Counted from the stretch's first letter, positions 31,973 to 40,928 are shown. The stretch: DNA of 47,237 nucleotides from Elusimicrobia bacterium GWB2_63_22 (GCA_001799735.1 MGUA01000019.1:1-47237); one strand, 5' to 3'. Program-made: numbers and translations. Notes: generated by a model from the sequence alone, not told the origin.

Positions 31973-32473
31973 TCAGGCCCTGTTCTTTTCGGAACCGCTC
32001 TGGCAGGCCATGCAGTAGCGCGCCGAGGGCAGGGCCTTGATGCGCTTTTTTTCTATGGTCTTCTTGCAGTGCTCGCAGAGGCCGTAGGAACCCTTCTCCA
32101 TCTTGCGCAGGGCCGCGTCTATGTCGCGCAGCATCTTGCGCTCGTTGTCGGAGAGCTCGAAAAGGATCTCCTTGTCCAGGCTCTGGGTGGCCTGGTCTAT
32201 GGAGTCGCCGACCTCGGGCTCCAGCATGTCCAGATTTTTCTTGTCCTCTACGTTCTTGGCCAGGTCCACCTTCATCTCGTTGAGCGAGGCGGAGATCTCG
32301 GCCAGTTCCTGCCGGGACAGGGGGCCGCCCTGCTGCAGCTTCGCCGGCGCGGCTTTTTTGGCCGGGGCGGTTTTGACCGCGGCTTTTTTGGCCGCGGCTT
32401 TTTTGGCCGGGGCTTTTTTAGCGGCGGGCTTTTTGGGAGAGGACTTGGGGGCTGCCTTCTTGGTTTTTTTCAT
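31973..32473 (-). CDS. dksA: DksA/TraR-type zinc-finger protein with a histone-H1-like tail
   Basis: The 166-aa protein has a Lys/Ala/Pro-rich head (residues 1-45) of PAKKA-type repeats like histone H1 tails or AlgP. It is followed by a coiled coil whose tip bears D90-S-I-D93-Q-A95, the DxxDxA motif by which DksA acts in the RNA polymerase secondary channel, and a four-Cys zinc finger (Cys133, Cys136, Cys154, Cys157). It is thus likely a DksA-like transcription factor of the stringent response, with a DNA- or RNA-binding tail. It is the third gene of speD-speE-dksA, starting nine bases after the speE stop. Its tail is encoded by repeats of GGCTTTTTTGG (rc), at 32350-32470. Confidence 0.88.
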   Translation of the reverse strand: MKKTKKAAPKSSPKKPAAKKAPAKKAAAKKAAVKTAPAKKAAPAKLQQGGPLSRQELAEISASLNEMKVDLAKNVEDKKNLDMLEPEVGDSIDQATQSLDKEILFELSDNERKMLRDIDAALRKMEKGSYGLCEHCKKTIEKKRIKALPSARYCMACQSGSEKNRA

Positions 32474-32482
32474 GTTAAACTC

Positions 32483-33454
32483 CTAGTGCTGCGAAGTGCT
32501 GAAAAACATCGGGCGCGCCTCGGTGATCACGGCGCGCGAGGCCTTTATCCTGTCGCGGTAGTACTTCGGCAGGCAGAAGGCCCCGGTTATGGTCTCCCCG
32601 TCGGAATAGACAAGCCGGCGCTTCAGCCGGGCGGCCGCCGCCCTGTCCAGCGCCGCCGCCGAGAGCCGCTGCGGCGCCAGGCGGGCGTCGTCGGTGCAGT
32701 ACAGGAAGGTCCACGGCATATCGTACGAGGGGATGAAAGCGGTATAGCTGCCTACAAAGCGGAAAGCCCGGGTCAGTGTGTTGACCAGCGCGGGGTGCAG
32801 GTCGAACTGCAGCGGCGTGCCGGGGCCGGCCTGCACCGTAAAGACGGCGCCGGGGGCCAGTACGCGCTTGAGGCGGCGGTAGAACTCCAGGGTGTAGAGC
32901 TGCACGGCGGGGCCGCCCTCTACCGGGCTGGGCAGGTCGGAGTAGACCAGGTCGAACTTAAGGGAGGTGCGCTCCACGTATTTTTTGGCGTCCTGGGCCA
33001 GCAGGCGCAGGCGCGGGTCGGCGAAGGCGCCCTTGTGCCAGGAGCCGAGGTGCTTTTTTGCGAAGCGCAGGATATTGTAGTCGATGTCGGCCATCACCAC
33101 GCGCTGCATGCCGCGGTCGTTGAGGAGCTCCCGGGCGGTGGCGCCTTCCCCCCCGCCGAGGATCAGCGCGTTCCTGGGGGCGGAGTGGGCCAGCAGGGCG
33201 GGGGCCACCAGGGATTCGTGGTAGAAGGCCTCGTCGTACTGGCTGGACTGGGTCTCGCCGTCTATCACCAGCACTTTGCCGAAGGTATGGGTCTGTATCA
33301 GCGCGGCTTCCTGGAAGGCCGTGGCCGAGGTTTCCAGCACCCGCTCCGAGCGGTGGGCGTGCAGCTCCCCGGGCGTGAAGAACTCCACGAACCAGTCGCC
33401 CCCGGGCAGCACGCTGCGCGAGTTCTTTATCCAGTCGAAGACGGGTTTCTTCAT
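32483..33454 (-). CDS. speE: Spermidine synthase (polyamine aminopropyltransferase)
   Basis: The 323-aa enzyme transfers the aminopropyl group of decarboxylated S-adenosylmethionine to putrescine or another amine. Landmarks: GGDWFVEFFTPGELHAHRSERVLE, ETQSSQYDEAFYHESLV, the nucleotide motif LGGGEGATARELL, MADIDYNILRFAKKHL, and DLVYSDLPSPVEGG where most enzymes read DxxDP(x)GP; here the second Asp is a Ser. It follows speD with a four-base overlap. The change at DLPSP could alter amine choice (for example toward agmatine or longer polyamines). Length is slightly above usual (about 290). Confidence 0.9.
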   Translation of the reverse strand: MKKPVFDWIKNSRSVLPGGDWFVEFFTPGELHAHRSERVLETSATAFQEAALIQTHTFGKVLVIDGETQSSQYDEAFYHESLVAPALLAHSAPRNALILGGGEGATARELLNDRGMQRVVMADIDYNILRFAKKHLGSWHKGAFADPRLRLLAQDAKKYVERTSLKFDLVYSDLPSPVEGGPAVQLYTLEFYRRLKRVLAPGAVFTVQAGPGTPLQFDLHPALVNTLTRAFRFVGSYTAFIPSYDMPWTFLYCTDDARLAPQRLSAAALDRAAAARLKRRLVYSDGETITGAFCLPKYYRDRIKASRAVITEARPMFFSTSQH

Positions 33455-33804
33455 TTGGGCAGCAGCCCCCTCTCCATCTTCATCACGCTGAAATGCGTCG
33501 CCTTGAAAAGTTTCTTGACCGCCTTGAACGCCTGCCAGGGCCGGGTCTTGTCCCCGCAGGTGTAGAGGTCCACCGAGGCGTAGCGGTGCTCGGGCCAGGT
33601 GTGGATGGCGAAATGCGATTCCGCGATGACCACCACCCCGGAAACGCCGTGGGGCTTGAAGAGGTGGAAGATGGAATCTATGATGGTGGCGTCGGCGGCG
33701 CGCGCGGCCTTAAGCATGGCGTCCTGCACGCCGGAGACCGACGAGAGGGTTTTGGGACTGCAGCCGTAAAGCTCCAGTATTAAGTGTTGGCCGAGCGCTT
33801 TCAT
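33451..33804 (-). CDS. speD: S-adenosylmethionine decarboxylase proenzyme
   Basis: The 117-aa proenzyme makes decarboxylated S-adenosylmethionine for SpeE. It shows the self-cleavage site: VVIAESHFAIHTWPEHRYASVDLYTCGD, in which the Ser of E-S-H becomes the pyruvoyl group, followed by the His and Cys needed for processing. Length is that of the short bacterial/archaeal class. I take the ATG at 33804 (GGAAA seven bases upstream) over a TTG seven codons earlier. It is the first gene of speD-speE-dksA, with a promoter at 33824-33852. Confidence 0.95.
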   Translation of the reverse strand: MKALGQHLILELYGCSPKTLSSVSGVQDAMLKAARAADATIIDSIFHLFKPHGVSGVVVIAESHFAIHTWPEHRYASVDLYTCGDKTRPWQAFKAVKKLFKATHFSVMKMERGLLPK

Positions 33805-33823
33805 TGTATTTTTCCGATTTATC

Positions 33824-33852
33824 AATTTATATTATTTACCCCCCCCTGTCAA
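33824..33852 (-). promoter_or_regulatory. speDE promoter with a G8 run in the spacer
   Basis: On the minus strand TTGACA (rc 33847-33852) is followed by eight G, then TAAATAATATAAATT. TAAATT (rc 33824-33829) would be a -10 at spacing 17; TATAAA (rc 33826-33831) one at spacing 15. The G run directly follows the -35, so any slip would alter spacing. Confidence 0.65.
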
Positions 33853-33926
33853 CCGCAGGGGGCGGCCTGTGAGCTGGGTGTTTCCCAGGCGGACAATGGG
33901 GCCCGCCTGGTAAGACCGCAAAAACG

Positions 33927-33955
33927 AAAGAGCCGGGCTCGAGACCCGGCTCTTT
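33927..33955 (-). terminator. Terminator of the kelch-porV operon
   Basis: AAAGAGCCGGG (33927-33937) and CCCGGCTCTTT (33945-33955) form an 11-bp perfect stem with a 7-base loop, followed on the minus strand by CGTTTTTG. It lies 18 bases after the porV stop. Confidence 0.9.
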
Positions 33956-33972
33956 CTTGGGGCTGTCTGGAC

Positions 33973-35013
33973 CTACTTGAAGGAGATGCCCTTCATCTTG
34001 GTGAAGATGGTGCGGTCCCTGCGCTGGAAGATCGGGCTGCGGAACGGGAAGTCGAACGTCAGCGAGATGCGGTGCGTGGTGCCCAGTTCGCCCATCGGCA
34101 CAAAAGCGTAGTCCAGGCTGAAGAAGTGCAGCGTCGCGCCCAGGCCCATGGAGAAGCCGGTCAGGCCGTCGCGGATCTGCTGCGCGTTCAGGCCGCCGCG
34201 CACGCACAGGCGGGTGAGCTCGTTGGGGGCGGTGGCCAGCTCCGCGCCGAACAGCACGTTCGGCCGGTTGCTCTTGGGGAACACCACGTCGGCCGCCACC
34301 AGCATGTTGCGGAAAGGGTTAATGGCGCCGCCCAGCTTGAGGGTCAGCGGCAGCGGGTTGGACTCCTCGGCGTACTTCAGGCCGCCGCCCATGTTGGTGG
34401 CCGTGACGGCCAGGCGGTAGGGGATGTCGCCGAAGTTGTAGGTCATGATGCCGATGTCGCCGGCGTAGGCCTTGGCCGACTCGACGATGGTGGAGCGGAT
34501 GTACTTGGCCGACACGCCGATGGACACGTCGATGTCCTTGTCCGAGAACTCGAGCACGGCCTTGCTGTAGGAGAGCGTAAAGACCTGGTCGCGCGGGGTA
34601 AAGGCGCCCAGGGTGTTGCCCGACACGTCGGTGCGGTCTATGGAGCCGATGTCCGTCATCAGGATGGAGGCGGCCAGCACCGAGTCGTAATTCAGGCGGT
34701 GCGCGTAGGCGGCGTACTGGTAGCTGATGTCCTCCACGTACTGCGCGCGCATGAACACGGCGGAAAGCTTGGGGATCTGCACCAGGCCGGCGGGGTTCCA
34801 GTAGATGGCCGAGGCCTCTTCCGCGACGGCCGAATAGGCGCCGCCCATGGCCGCGGCGCGCGCGCCTACGGGCAGGTTAAGGAAGTCCGCCGTGGTGGTG
34901 CCGGCCGCCGTCTTGGCGAAATACCGGGGGTCGTCCACCGCACCCGCGGGCAGGGCCGCGGCCAGCAGCAGGGCCGAGGTCAGAACGAGATGTATGGCGG
35001 TGTGGTTCTTCAT
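33973..35013 (-). CDS. porV: PorV/PorQ-family outer-membrane beta-barrel protein
   Basis: The 346-aa product has a signal peptide (IHLVLTSALLLAAALPAGA), then the PorV/PorQ opening: ADFLNLPVGARAAAMGGAYSAVAEEASAIYWNPAGL (about residues 42-77), a hallmark of this FadL-like family. Alternating strands follow to the end (for example LTLKLGGAINPFRNMLVAADVVF; FGAELATAPNELTRLCVRGGLN; HRISLTFDFPF). In the type IX secretion system PorV carries cargo proteins with a C-terminal sorting domain to the attachment complex; PorQ is its relative. Which of the two this is cannot be told. It starts one base after the stop of the giant kelch protein, which has such a C-terminal domain, with its ribosome binding site inside that gene. 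Confidence 0.85.
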   Translation of the reverse strand: MKNHTAIHLVLTSALLLAAALPAGAVDDPRYFAKTAAGTTTADFLNLPVGARAAAMGGAYSAVAEEASAIYWNPAGLVQIPKLSAVFMRAQYVEDISYQYAAYAHRLNYDSVLAASILMTDIGSIDRTDVSGNTLGAFTPRDQVFTLSYSKAVLEFSDKDIDVSIGVSAKYIRSTIVESAKAYAGDIGIMTYNFGDIPYRLAVTATNMGGGLKYAEESNPLPLTLKLGGAINPFRNMLVAADVVFPKSNRPNVLFGAELATAPNELTRLCVRGGLNAQQIRDGLTGFSMGLGATLHFFSLDYAFVPMGELGTTHRISLTFDFPFRSPIFQRRDRTIFTKMKGISFK

Positions 35014-35014
35014 A

Positions 35015-38000
35015 TCATCTCTCCACCGCCAGCTTCAGCACTTTTTTGCCGGCGCTGGAATCTATGACCGCCAGGTAAATGCCGCTGGCTACGAGCTCGC
35101 CCGACTTGTTGACGCCCTTCCAGATGATGATGCCGGTGGTGCCGGCCGTGCCGTCCCAGACCTTCTCGCCGGAGAGGGTGTAGATGCGCACCTTGGCGGC
35201 CGCCGGGATATTGGCGATGGTGACAAAGCCGTTGCCCCTGTTGGTGTAGAAGGGGTTGGGGTACACCAGCACGTCGGCCAGGCTGGTGGAGGCGTTGCGG
35301 ACGATGAGCTGGAAGAGGCTGAAATGGTTCAGCGTCGCGGTGATGGTGCGCGGGCCCGTGTCGATGACGGTTTCCAGCGGCAGGCACTGGCCGGACACCG
35401 GGTTGTAGCGGGCTATCACCATCCGGTTGCGGTTGGCGTCGATGGCCGCGATGGACTCCGCGCTGTTGTAATAGAGCGTCAGGTTCACCGGGGTCTGCGG
35501 CTGCGCGCCGTCCTGCGAGTAGACGGAGACGGTTATCGGCTGTCCCCCCACCAGGTAGCCGCACGGGTTCAGGTTGGAAGACGAGATGGCTATGGCCGTG
35601 GGCGACGGGAAGGCGCCGGCCGGGATGTACATGGACACGGCCCTGCCGTTGGGCAGGGTGCCGGTGATGGTGGTCGCCACGGTGGGATCGCTGGTGCCGC
35701 CGACCGAGCCGGCCGGGGCGCTCTGGGGGCCGGCCAGGGTGAAGGCCGAGGGCACGGCCTGTATGCGGGCCGTCACCTTGCCGTCGCCGTTGCGCGCGGC
35801 CACGTCGAAGTAGTAGGAGGTGCCGGTCAGCAGGCCGGTCAGCTGCACGTAATTTTGCGTGTAGAGGGCCGCGAACGGCACGTAGGTGGTGACGGAGAGC
35901 GTGAAGTTCTCCGTAGTGCCGCGCACCTCGTAGATGGTGGTGGAGGAGTTGTCGGCCGTCTCCCATCCCAGCGTAACGCCCGACATGGTGGTGGCCACCG
36001 GGATCACGGCCAGCGGGGCGCGGGCCAGGGTGTATTTGGAGCCGAGGTCCAGCGGGGTGCCTTCTGCGCCGGCGCCGTTAAGGGCGGTGATCTGCACGAA
36101 GTAGCGCTCGTTGGGCAGCAGCCCCGTGAAGTCCAGGGAGTCGCCGGTGGTGGAGAAAGAGGAGTATTCCACAAAGTCGCTGTGCGTGGACAGCAGCAGC
36201 TTGTAGAGGGTGCCCTCCGGGTTGCCGTTGGTTATCCAGTAGGCGGTAAAACTGCCGGTACTGACGTTGGTGAAGACGTTGGGCGTGGCCGGCAGCGGCT
36301 GCACCGTAAGGGAGTAGATGGAGCGGGACACGGCCACCGGGCCCCTTACCGTGCCGAACCCCGTAAGGTCCTTGGCCGCGTTAACGGTGACGGTGTGGCT
36401 GGTGTTGGCCAGCAGCCCCTGCTGCATGAAGTAGTTGTAGCTGGTGCTGCCGACATAGACCACGTTCTGCGTGCCGGCGGTCACGTCGAAGACCTCGTAG
36501 TAGATGCCGGAGCCGTCCACCTCGTCCCAGGACCAGCTGATGGCCGAGCTGCTGACGGCCGTGCCGGTGAGGTTGGTGACCCCGCCCACCGTTACGGTGG
36601 AGGTCTGATTGGTGTTGAACGGCGTAAGTATGCCGGCCCCGTTGCTGGCCCTTACCCGGAAGAAGTAGAGCTGGTTGGCCGAGAGCTGGTTGATGGTGGT
36701 GAAGGTGCTGGTAAAGTTAACGCTGAAAGGCACCGGCGTGGAGATGGCCAGCGGGTCCGCGAAGTTGTCCGGGGACATGGACAGTTCGTAGGTGGTGGCC
36801 GGGGTGTTGTTGTTGGGCTCCCACGACAAGGAGACCCGCTCGAAGCTGGCCGAGGTGACGGTGAGCGTGCTGGGCGTGGCCGCCAGGGTGTAGTAGGTGG
36901 CCGACCTGGTGAGCGGGCCGTAGCCGCCCAGGTTATAGGCCGAGATCATAATGGAGGCCTCGGTGTTGGGCCTCAGGCCGGTCTGCGTGTATTCGGCCGG
37001 GGAGGTGAAGGAGACGGTGGTGATGAAGATGCTGCTGCTGGCCGAGTAGACCGAGTAGCCCTGGGCAGAAGCGATGTCCACGTTGCTCCAGCTCCAGGTT
37101 ATGGAGCTGGTGCCGAGGATTTCCGCCTCCGGTGCCGTGGTGGTGCCGGTGGGGCGCGGCACGGTTACCTGCACCGTGTGGCCGGACGAGAACTGGCCGT
37201 TGGCGGCCACGCGCACGTGGTACCAGCCGTGGGGCAGGGCGCCTATCTCCGAGGGCGCGGTTATGGTGATGGAGGAAAGCGTGCTCTCCCAGGTGCCCGT
37301 GCTGTAGATGCCGCCGTAGTGGGAGTAGATCCTGGTGGAGAGGTCCACCATGAAGCCGCTGGCATTGTCTATCTGCTGCATGTAGACGCGGGGATTGGAA
37401 TGCGAGGAGTTCATGGGACCGGCGCTGCCGCCGGAAGCCTCGCTGATGCCGTGAAAATTAGTGGTGGCGCTCTGCAGCGTCAACCGGTCCCCCCGGTCGA
37501 AGAACACCGTGCCGGTGGAGATAACGGGGTTGCGCTGCGTTTCCGCCTCCAGGCCTTCGGCGTCGGGAGAGTAGGAGAAATAGGCCATGTCGGTGGTGTC
37601 GAGGTACTTGGACCCGTCCCAGCCGCCGATGTTGAGGATATAGTTGTCCCGCGTGATCAGGGAGGTGTGGTGGCTGCGGGCCTCGGTGCCGCCCTGGTCC
37701 GTGAAGCTCATGAAATCGGGGTCGAAACTTTCGGAGCGGCTCTGGGAGCCGCCGGCGGTTTCGCCGCCGGTGACCATTACCTTGCCGTTGGGCAGCAGCA
37801 CGGCCCTGTGGCTGGCGCGGTTGTAGGTGAGCAGGATCGGCACAGGCGTGGCGCCCGGGGTCTGCGTGTAGGTCCAGGAGGCGCCGTTGTAGATCTCGCC
37901 GGTGAACTGGGCTACCTCGTTATCGGAGCCGCCTATCACCAGCACGCGGCCGTCCCTGAGCAGGGTGGCGGAGTGGCCGTAGCGGTGAGTGTTCAGGTTG

Positions 38001-40864
38001 GGGCCGGCCGTAAAAGACCTGCCCGAGTAATTGTAGACCTCGCTGCGGAGCACGGCGGCGTAGCCGTTAGTGCCGCCGGTCATAAGCACGTTGCCGTTCT
38101 TGAGCAGGGTGGCCGTATGCTGGGCCCGCGGCTCGGTCATCCTGTACGGGGCGGAGTCCCAGCTGGGGTGGCGCTCCCAGTAGGAGGTGGAGGTGATAAA
38201 GACTTCGGTGGTGGCGGAGAAGGTGCTCTGCGTGGCGCCGCCGGCCACCAGCACGTTGCCGTCGGGCATCAGGGTGGCGGTGTGGTTCTGGCGCGTCTCG
38301 TACATGGGCGTGGTCAGCACCCAGCTCCTGGAAGCAGGGTAGAAGATCTCGGCCGTGTTGACGGCCGAGCTGGACGGCGTGGCGCCGCCGGCCACCAGCA
38401 CGTTGCCGTTGGGCAGCAGGGTGGCGGTGTGGCGGGTCCTGGCGAAATTCATGCTGGCGGTGGGGGTCCAGGCCTTGGTCTCCGGGTCCATCAGCTCGCA
38501 GGTGGCCAGCGGCTTTACGCCGTCCGAGCCGCCGCAGGTAAGGATCTGGCCGTCGAACAGCATGGTGCTGGTATGGAAGGCGCGTTTGGAATTCAGCTTG
38601 CTGCCGTCGGCCCAGTCGCCGCTGCCGTCGCCGGAGCCCTTGTAGACGGGGATAAAGATGGAGGCGACTTCGGTGGCGGAGAAGGTCGGGGTGAGACAGG
38701 GAACGGACGGAATATCGGGGTCCAGCACGCCGTCTTCGCAGTTGCGGCCGCCTATCATTGCGCTGTCGCCCGCCGGGGTAAGGAGCGCCGTATGGTTGTA
38801 CACCGGCTCGGCAAGGGTGGGCGAGACGTCGGTATTGTTGAGGGGCTTCCAGGTATTGGCGTTGGGGGTAAAGCCCAGCGCGCTGGAGAAGATCATTTCC
38901 CGGACCACGGCGCCGGAGCGCCTGTAGCTGAAGGCCGGCTGCGCGTCGGCGGGGCGTATCTCGTTGGCGGTATAGGTAAACTGCAGCGTGACGTTAAGCA
39001 GGCCGCCGGCGGGCAGGTTGGCGGAATTGGCCTGGATAGTGACGCCTTCCTGGAGGTTGCTTATCTCGCCGGTAATGCTGGGGATGGTCACAGAGACCTG
39101 GAAAACGCAGGTAGAGTCGCCGCAGGGGAGTACCGGGTTGTCCACGGAGATATTGGCTACGCTGCCGGCGCCGGCTATGGTGATGGCGTAGTTTCCGGCG
39201 GGGTCGGTTATGGTGCCGCTCCTGATGGCGGCCGTGCCCCTGATGCCGCGGTAGATCTTGGGCAGGGTGAGGCCCAGGGTGCCGGTTAGGGAGCCGCCGG
39301 TGATGTTCTGGGGAGAGTTCGGTTCCGTGGAGTCTATCGGGTTTACCGCGGGGAAGGTCAGCGCGTAGGCCGAGACGTTAAGGGCCGGGTCGGAGCTGCC
39401 GTCCGAGCTGAGGTTGGCCGGTTCAAAAACCGCCCAACTTTCGGTATCGCCCTGCGGCACGCGCAGCGTGACGATACTGTCAAAGTCGCCGGGCTCATGC
39501 TGGTCGTCTATCAGCGTGCCCACGGGGTAGCCGTCCAGCGTGGCCGTGCTGTTGCCTACGAATAACTCCACGTTCTCCACGGCTATGGCCGGCGCGGTCG
39601 GGTCTTCCAGCTTGGCAAAATAGGCGTCGGCGTTCACCAGGCGGCCGGAAACGTCCCTGGCGAACTTGAATTCCAGCGGTATCCGTATGTTCGAAGCGGC
39701 GGAGTTTATTGTCGCCTGTCCCGGGGTGGCGGTAGGGACGGTGACGATGAGTACGGCCGGGTCGTCGTCCAGGTTGGGGCTGGCCTCGAACAGCGTGCGC
39801 ACTATGCCGCCGTAGCCGCCGTGCATGTTCCAGCCGCCGTCGGGCAGCAGCAGGGCGGAGTGCTTGTGCACCCGGTAGGGCGACGTGCCAAAAGTGTTTT
39901 CTCCCAGCACCATGCGGCCGCCGTTCTGGTCAAAGAGTTCGGCGCCGTCCAGGTAGCCGTGGCTGCCCCAGTCCTGTACGGCGGCGGCGCTGCCTATCCC
40001 CGTGTATCTCCAGGCTTCCGCGTCCGCGGGGGTCCAGCATTCTTCGCCCTCGTCGTTGACGCACCTGTAGGTGTTGGTGGAATTGTAGCCGCCGGAGATC
40101 ATGATGATGCCGTTGTTGAGCACCGTGGCGGAATGGTCTATCCTGCCCTGCAGCAGGTTGTCCTTGGGGGACCAGGACGAGATCAGCACGTCGTACATCT
40201 CGTTCATGGGCTCGTAGATCCAGGCGGTGTTGGCCGCGTTGCGGCGGCGGCCGCCGGTGACGAACACGTTGCCGGACCGGAGCAGCACGGCCGAGTGGCC
40301 CATGCGCGAGCTTACCATGGAGACGGCGTCGGCCACGGTATTGTTGACCGGGTCGAAAAGGTCGCAGGTCTCGGTAATATTAGTATTGGCGGCGGCGGTC
40401 TGCCCGCCGCAGAGCAGCACCTTGCCGTTATTGGGGCCCTTGGACAGCAGGGTGGCGGTATGTCCCCCCCTGGCCGGGGAAAGCACGGGCGCGCCGGCCG
40501 GTACGGCGCAGGTCCTGGCTATCGGGTTGCAGACTTCGATACTGTTAAGAGGGGTGCCGTTGTTAAAGCCGCCGGCTATGAGTATGCGGCCGTCGGACAT
40601 GAGCGTGGCGGTATGGGAGGACCTGGGCTGGGCCAGCGTGCTGCCCCAGGCGTCGATATTGTTGGTCACCATGTTGTACATCTGCGCGTTGTCGGCGACG
40701 ATGGGCGTGTTGCCGGCGCCGGAGACGCCGCCGGCTATGAAGATGTTGCCGTCGGGGAGCAGGGTGGTGGAGTGGCTGTGTCTGTCCACCATCTGCGCGC
40801 CGGCGTCCGGCAATAGGATTGCCAGCGCCAGCAGGGATAAGGAGAGGACTTTTCTAAAATTCAT
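35015..40864 (-). CDS. Giant secreted kelch/FN3 protein with type-A sorting-like C-terminus
   Basis: The 1949-aa protein has a signal peptide (VLSLSLLALAILLPDAGA). Fourteen kelch-like motifs of the form H-S/T-A-T-L-L-x-(D/N)G-x-(V/I)-x-(V/I)-x-GG occur in two groups: six in about residues 25-345, then a beta-rich insert, then eight in about 690-1075, which suggests two beta-propellers. About five FN3 domains follow (about 1245-1715), then a beta domain with IPAGAFPSPTAIAIS, and last about 85 residues that fit a type-A T9SS or FlgD-like sorting domain: VYPNPF, KVRIYTLSGEKVW, GVNKSGELVASGIYLAVI, KVLKLAV. It is probably exported and fixed on or released from the surface. I start at the ATG at 40864; a TTG eight codons earlier is possible. 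One base separates it from porV. Confidence 0.9.
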   Translation of the reverse strand: MNFRKVLSLSLLALAILLPDAGAQMVDRHSHSTTLLPDGNIFIAGGVSGAGNTPIVADNAQMYNMVTNNIDAWGSTLAQPRSSHTATLMSDGRILIAGGFNNGTPLNSIEVCNPIARTCAVPAGAPVLSPARGGHTATLLSKGPNNGKVLLCGGQTAAANTNITETCDLFDPVNNTVADAVSMVSSRMGHSAVLLRSGNVFVTGGRRRNAANTAWIYEPMNEMYDVLISSWSPKDNLLQGRIDHSATVLNNGIIMISGGYNSTNTYRCVNDEGEECWTPADAEAWRYTGIGSAAAVQDWGSHGYLDGAELFDQNGGRMVLGENTFGTSPYRVHKHSALLLPDGGWNMHGGYGGIVRTLFEASPNLDDDPAVLIVTVPTATPGQATINSAASNIRIPLEFKFARDVSGRLVNADAYFAKLEDPTAPAIAVENVELFVGNSTATLDGYPVGTLIDDQHEPGDFDSIVTLRVPQGDTESWAVFEPANLSSDGSSDPALNVSAYALTFPAVNPIDSTEPNSPQNITGGSLTGTLGLTLPKIYRGIRGTAAIRSGTITDPAGNYAITIAGAGSVANISVDNPVLPCGDSTCVFQVSVTIPSITGEISNLQEGVTIQANSANLPAGGLLNVTLQFTYTANEIRPADAQPAFSYRRSGAVVREMIFSSALGFTPNANTWKPLNNTDVSPTLAEPVYNHTALLTPAGDSAMIGGRNCEDGVLDPDIPSVPCLTPTFSATEVASIFIPVYKGSGDGSGDWADGSKLNSKRAFHTSTMLFDGQILTCGGSDGVKPLATCELMDPETKAWTPTASMNFARTRHTATLLPNGNVLVAGGATPSSSAVNTAEIFYPASRSWVLTTPMYETRQNHTATLMPDGNVLVAGGATQSTFSATTEVFITSTSYWERHPSWDSAPYRMTEPRAQHTATLLKNGNVLMTGGTNGYAAVLRSEVYNYSGRSFTAGPNLNTHRYGHSATLLRDGRVLVIGGSDNEVAQFTGEIYNGASWTYTQTPGATPVPILLTYNRASHRAVLLPNGKVMVTGGETAGGSQSRSESFDPDFMSFTDQGGTEARSHHTSLITRDNYILNIGGWDGSKYLDTTDMAYFSYSPDAEGLEAETQRNPVISTGTVFFDRGDRLTLQSATTNFHGISEASGGSAGPMNSSHSNPRVYMQQIDNASGFMVDLSTRIYSHYGGIYSTGTWESTLSSITITAPSEIGALPHGWYHVRVAANGQFSSGHTVQVTVPRPTGTTTAPEAEILGTSSITWSWSNVDIASAQGYSVYSASSSIFITTVSFTSPAEYTQTGLRPNTEASIMISAYNLGGYGPLTRSATYYTLAATPSTLTVTSASFERVSLSWEPNNNTPATTYELSMSPDNFADPLAISTPVPFSVNFTSTFTTINQLSANQLYFFRVRASNGAGILTPFNTNQTSTVTVGGVTNLTGTAVSSSAISWSWDEVDGSGIYYEVFDVTAGTQNVVYVGSTSYNYFMQQGLLANTSHTVTVNAAKDLTGFGTVRGPVAVSRSIYSLTVQPLPATPNVFTNVSTGSFTAYWITNGNPEGTLYKLLLSTHSDFVEYSSFSTTGDSLDFTGLLPNERYFVQITALNGAGAEGTPLDLGSKYTLARAPLAVIPVATTMSGVTLGWETADNSSTTIYEVRGTTENFTLSVTTYVPFAALYTQNYVQLTGLLTGTSYYFDVAARNGDGKVTARIQAVPSAFTLAGPQSAPAGSVGGTSDPTVATTITGTLPNGRAVSMYIPAGAFPSPTAIAISSSNLNPCGYLVGGQPITVSVYSQDGAQPQTPVNLTLYYNSAESIAAIDANRNRMVIARYNPVSGQCLPLETVIDTGPRTITATLNHFSLFQLIVRNASTSLADVLVYPNPFYTNRGNGFVTIANIPAAAKVRIYTLSGEKVWDGTAGTTGIIIWKGVNKSGELVASGIYLAVIDSSAGKKVLKLAVER

Positions 40865-40928
40865 AATCGCCCGGGTATAGTCTACCAAACGCCTGTTACA
40901 GGATTGTTAACAAAAGTTTAAGTGTTGC

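Noticed and set aside
34847-39289. Very long open frame of 1480 codons on the plus strand
   Set aside because: It lies opposite the kelch protein gene, is rich in Gly/Val/Arg/His without domains, and is the usual antisense by-product of high-GC coding. The minus-strand gene has clear domains.
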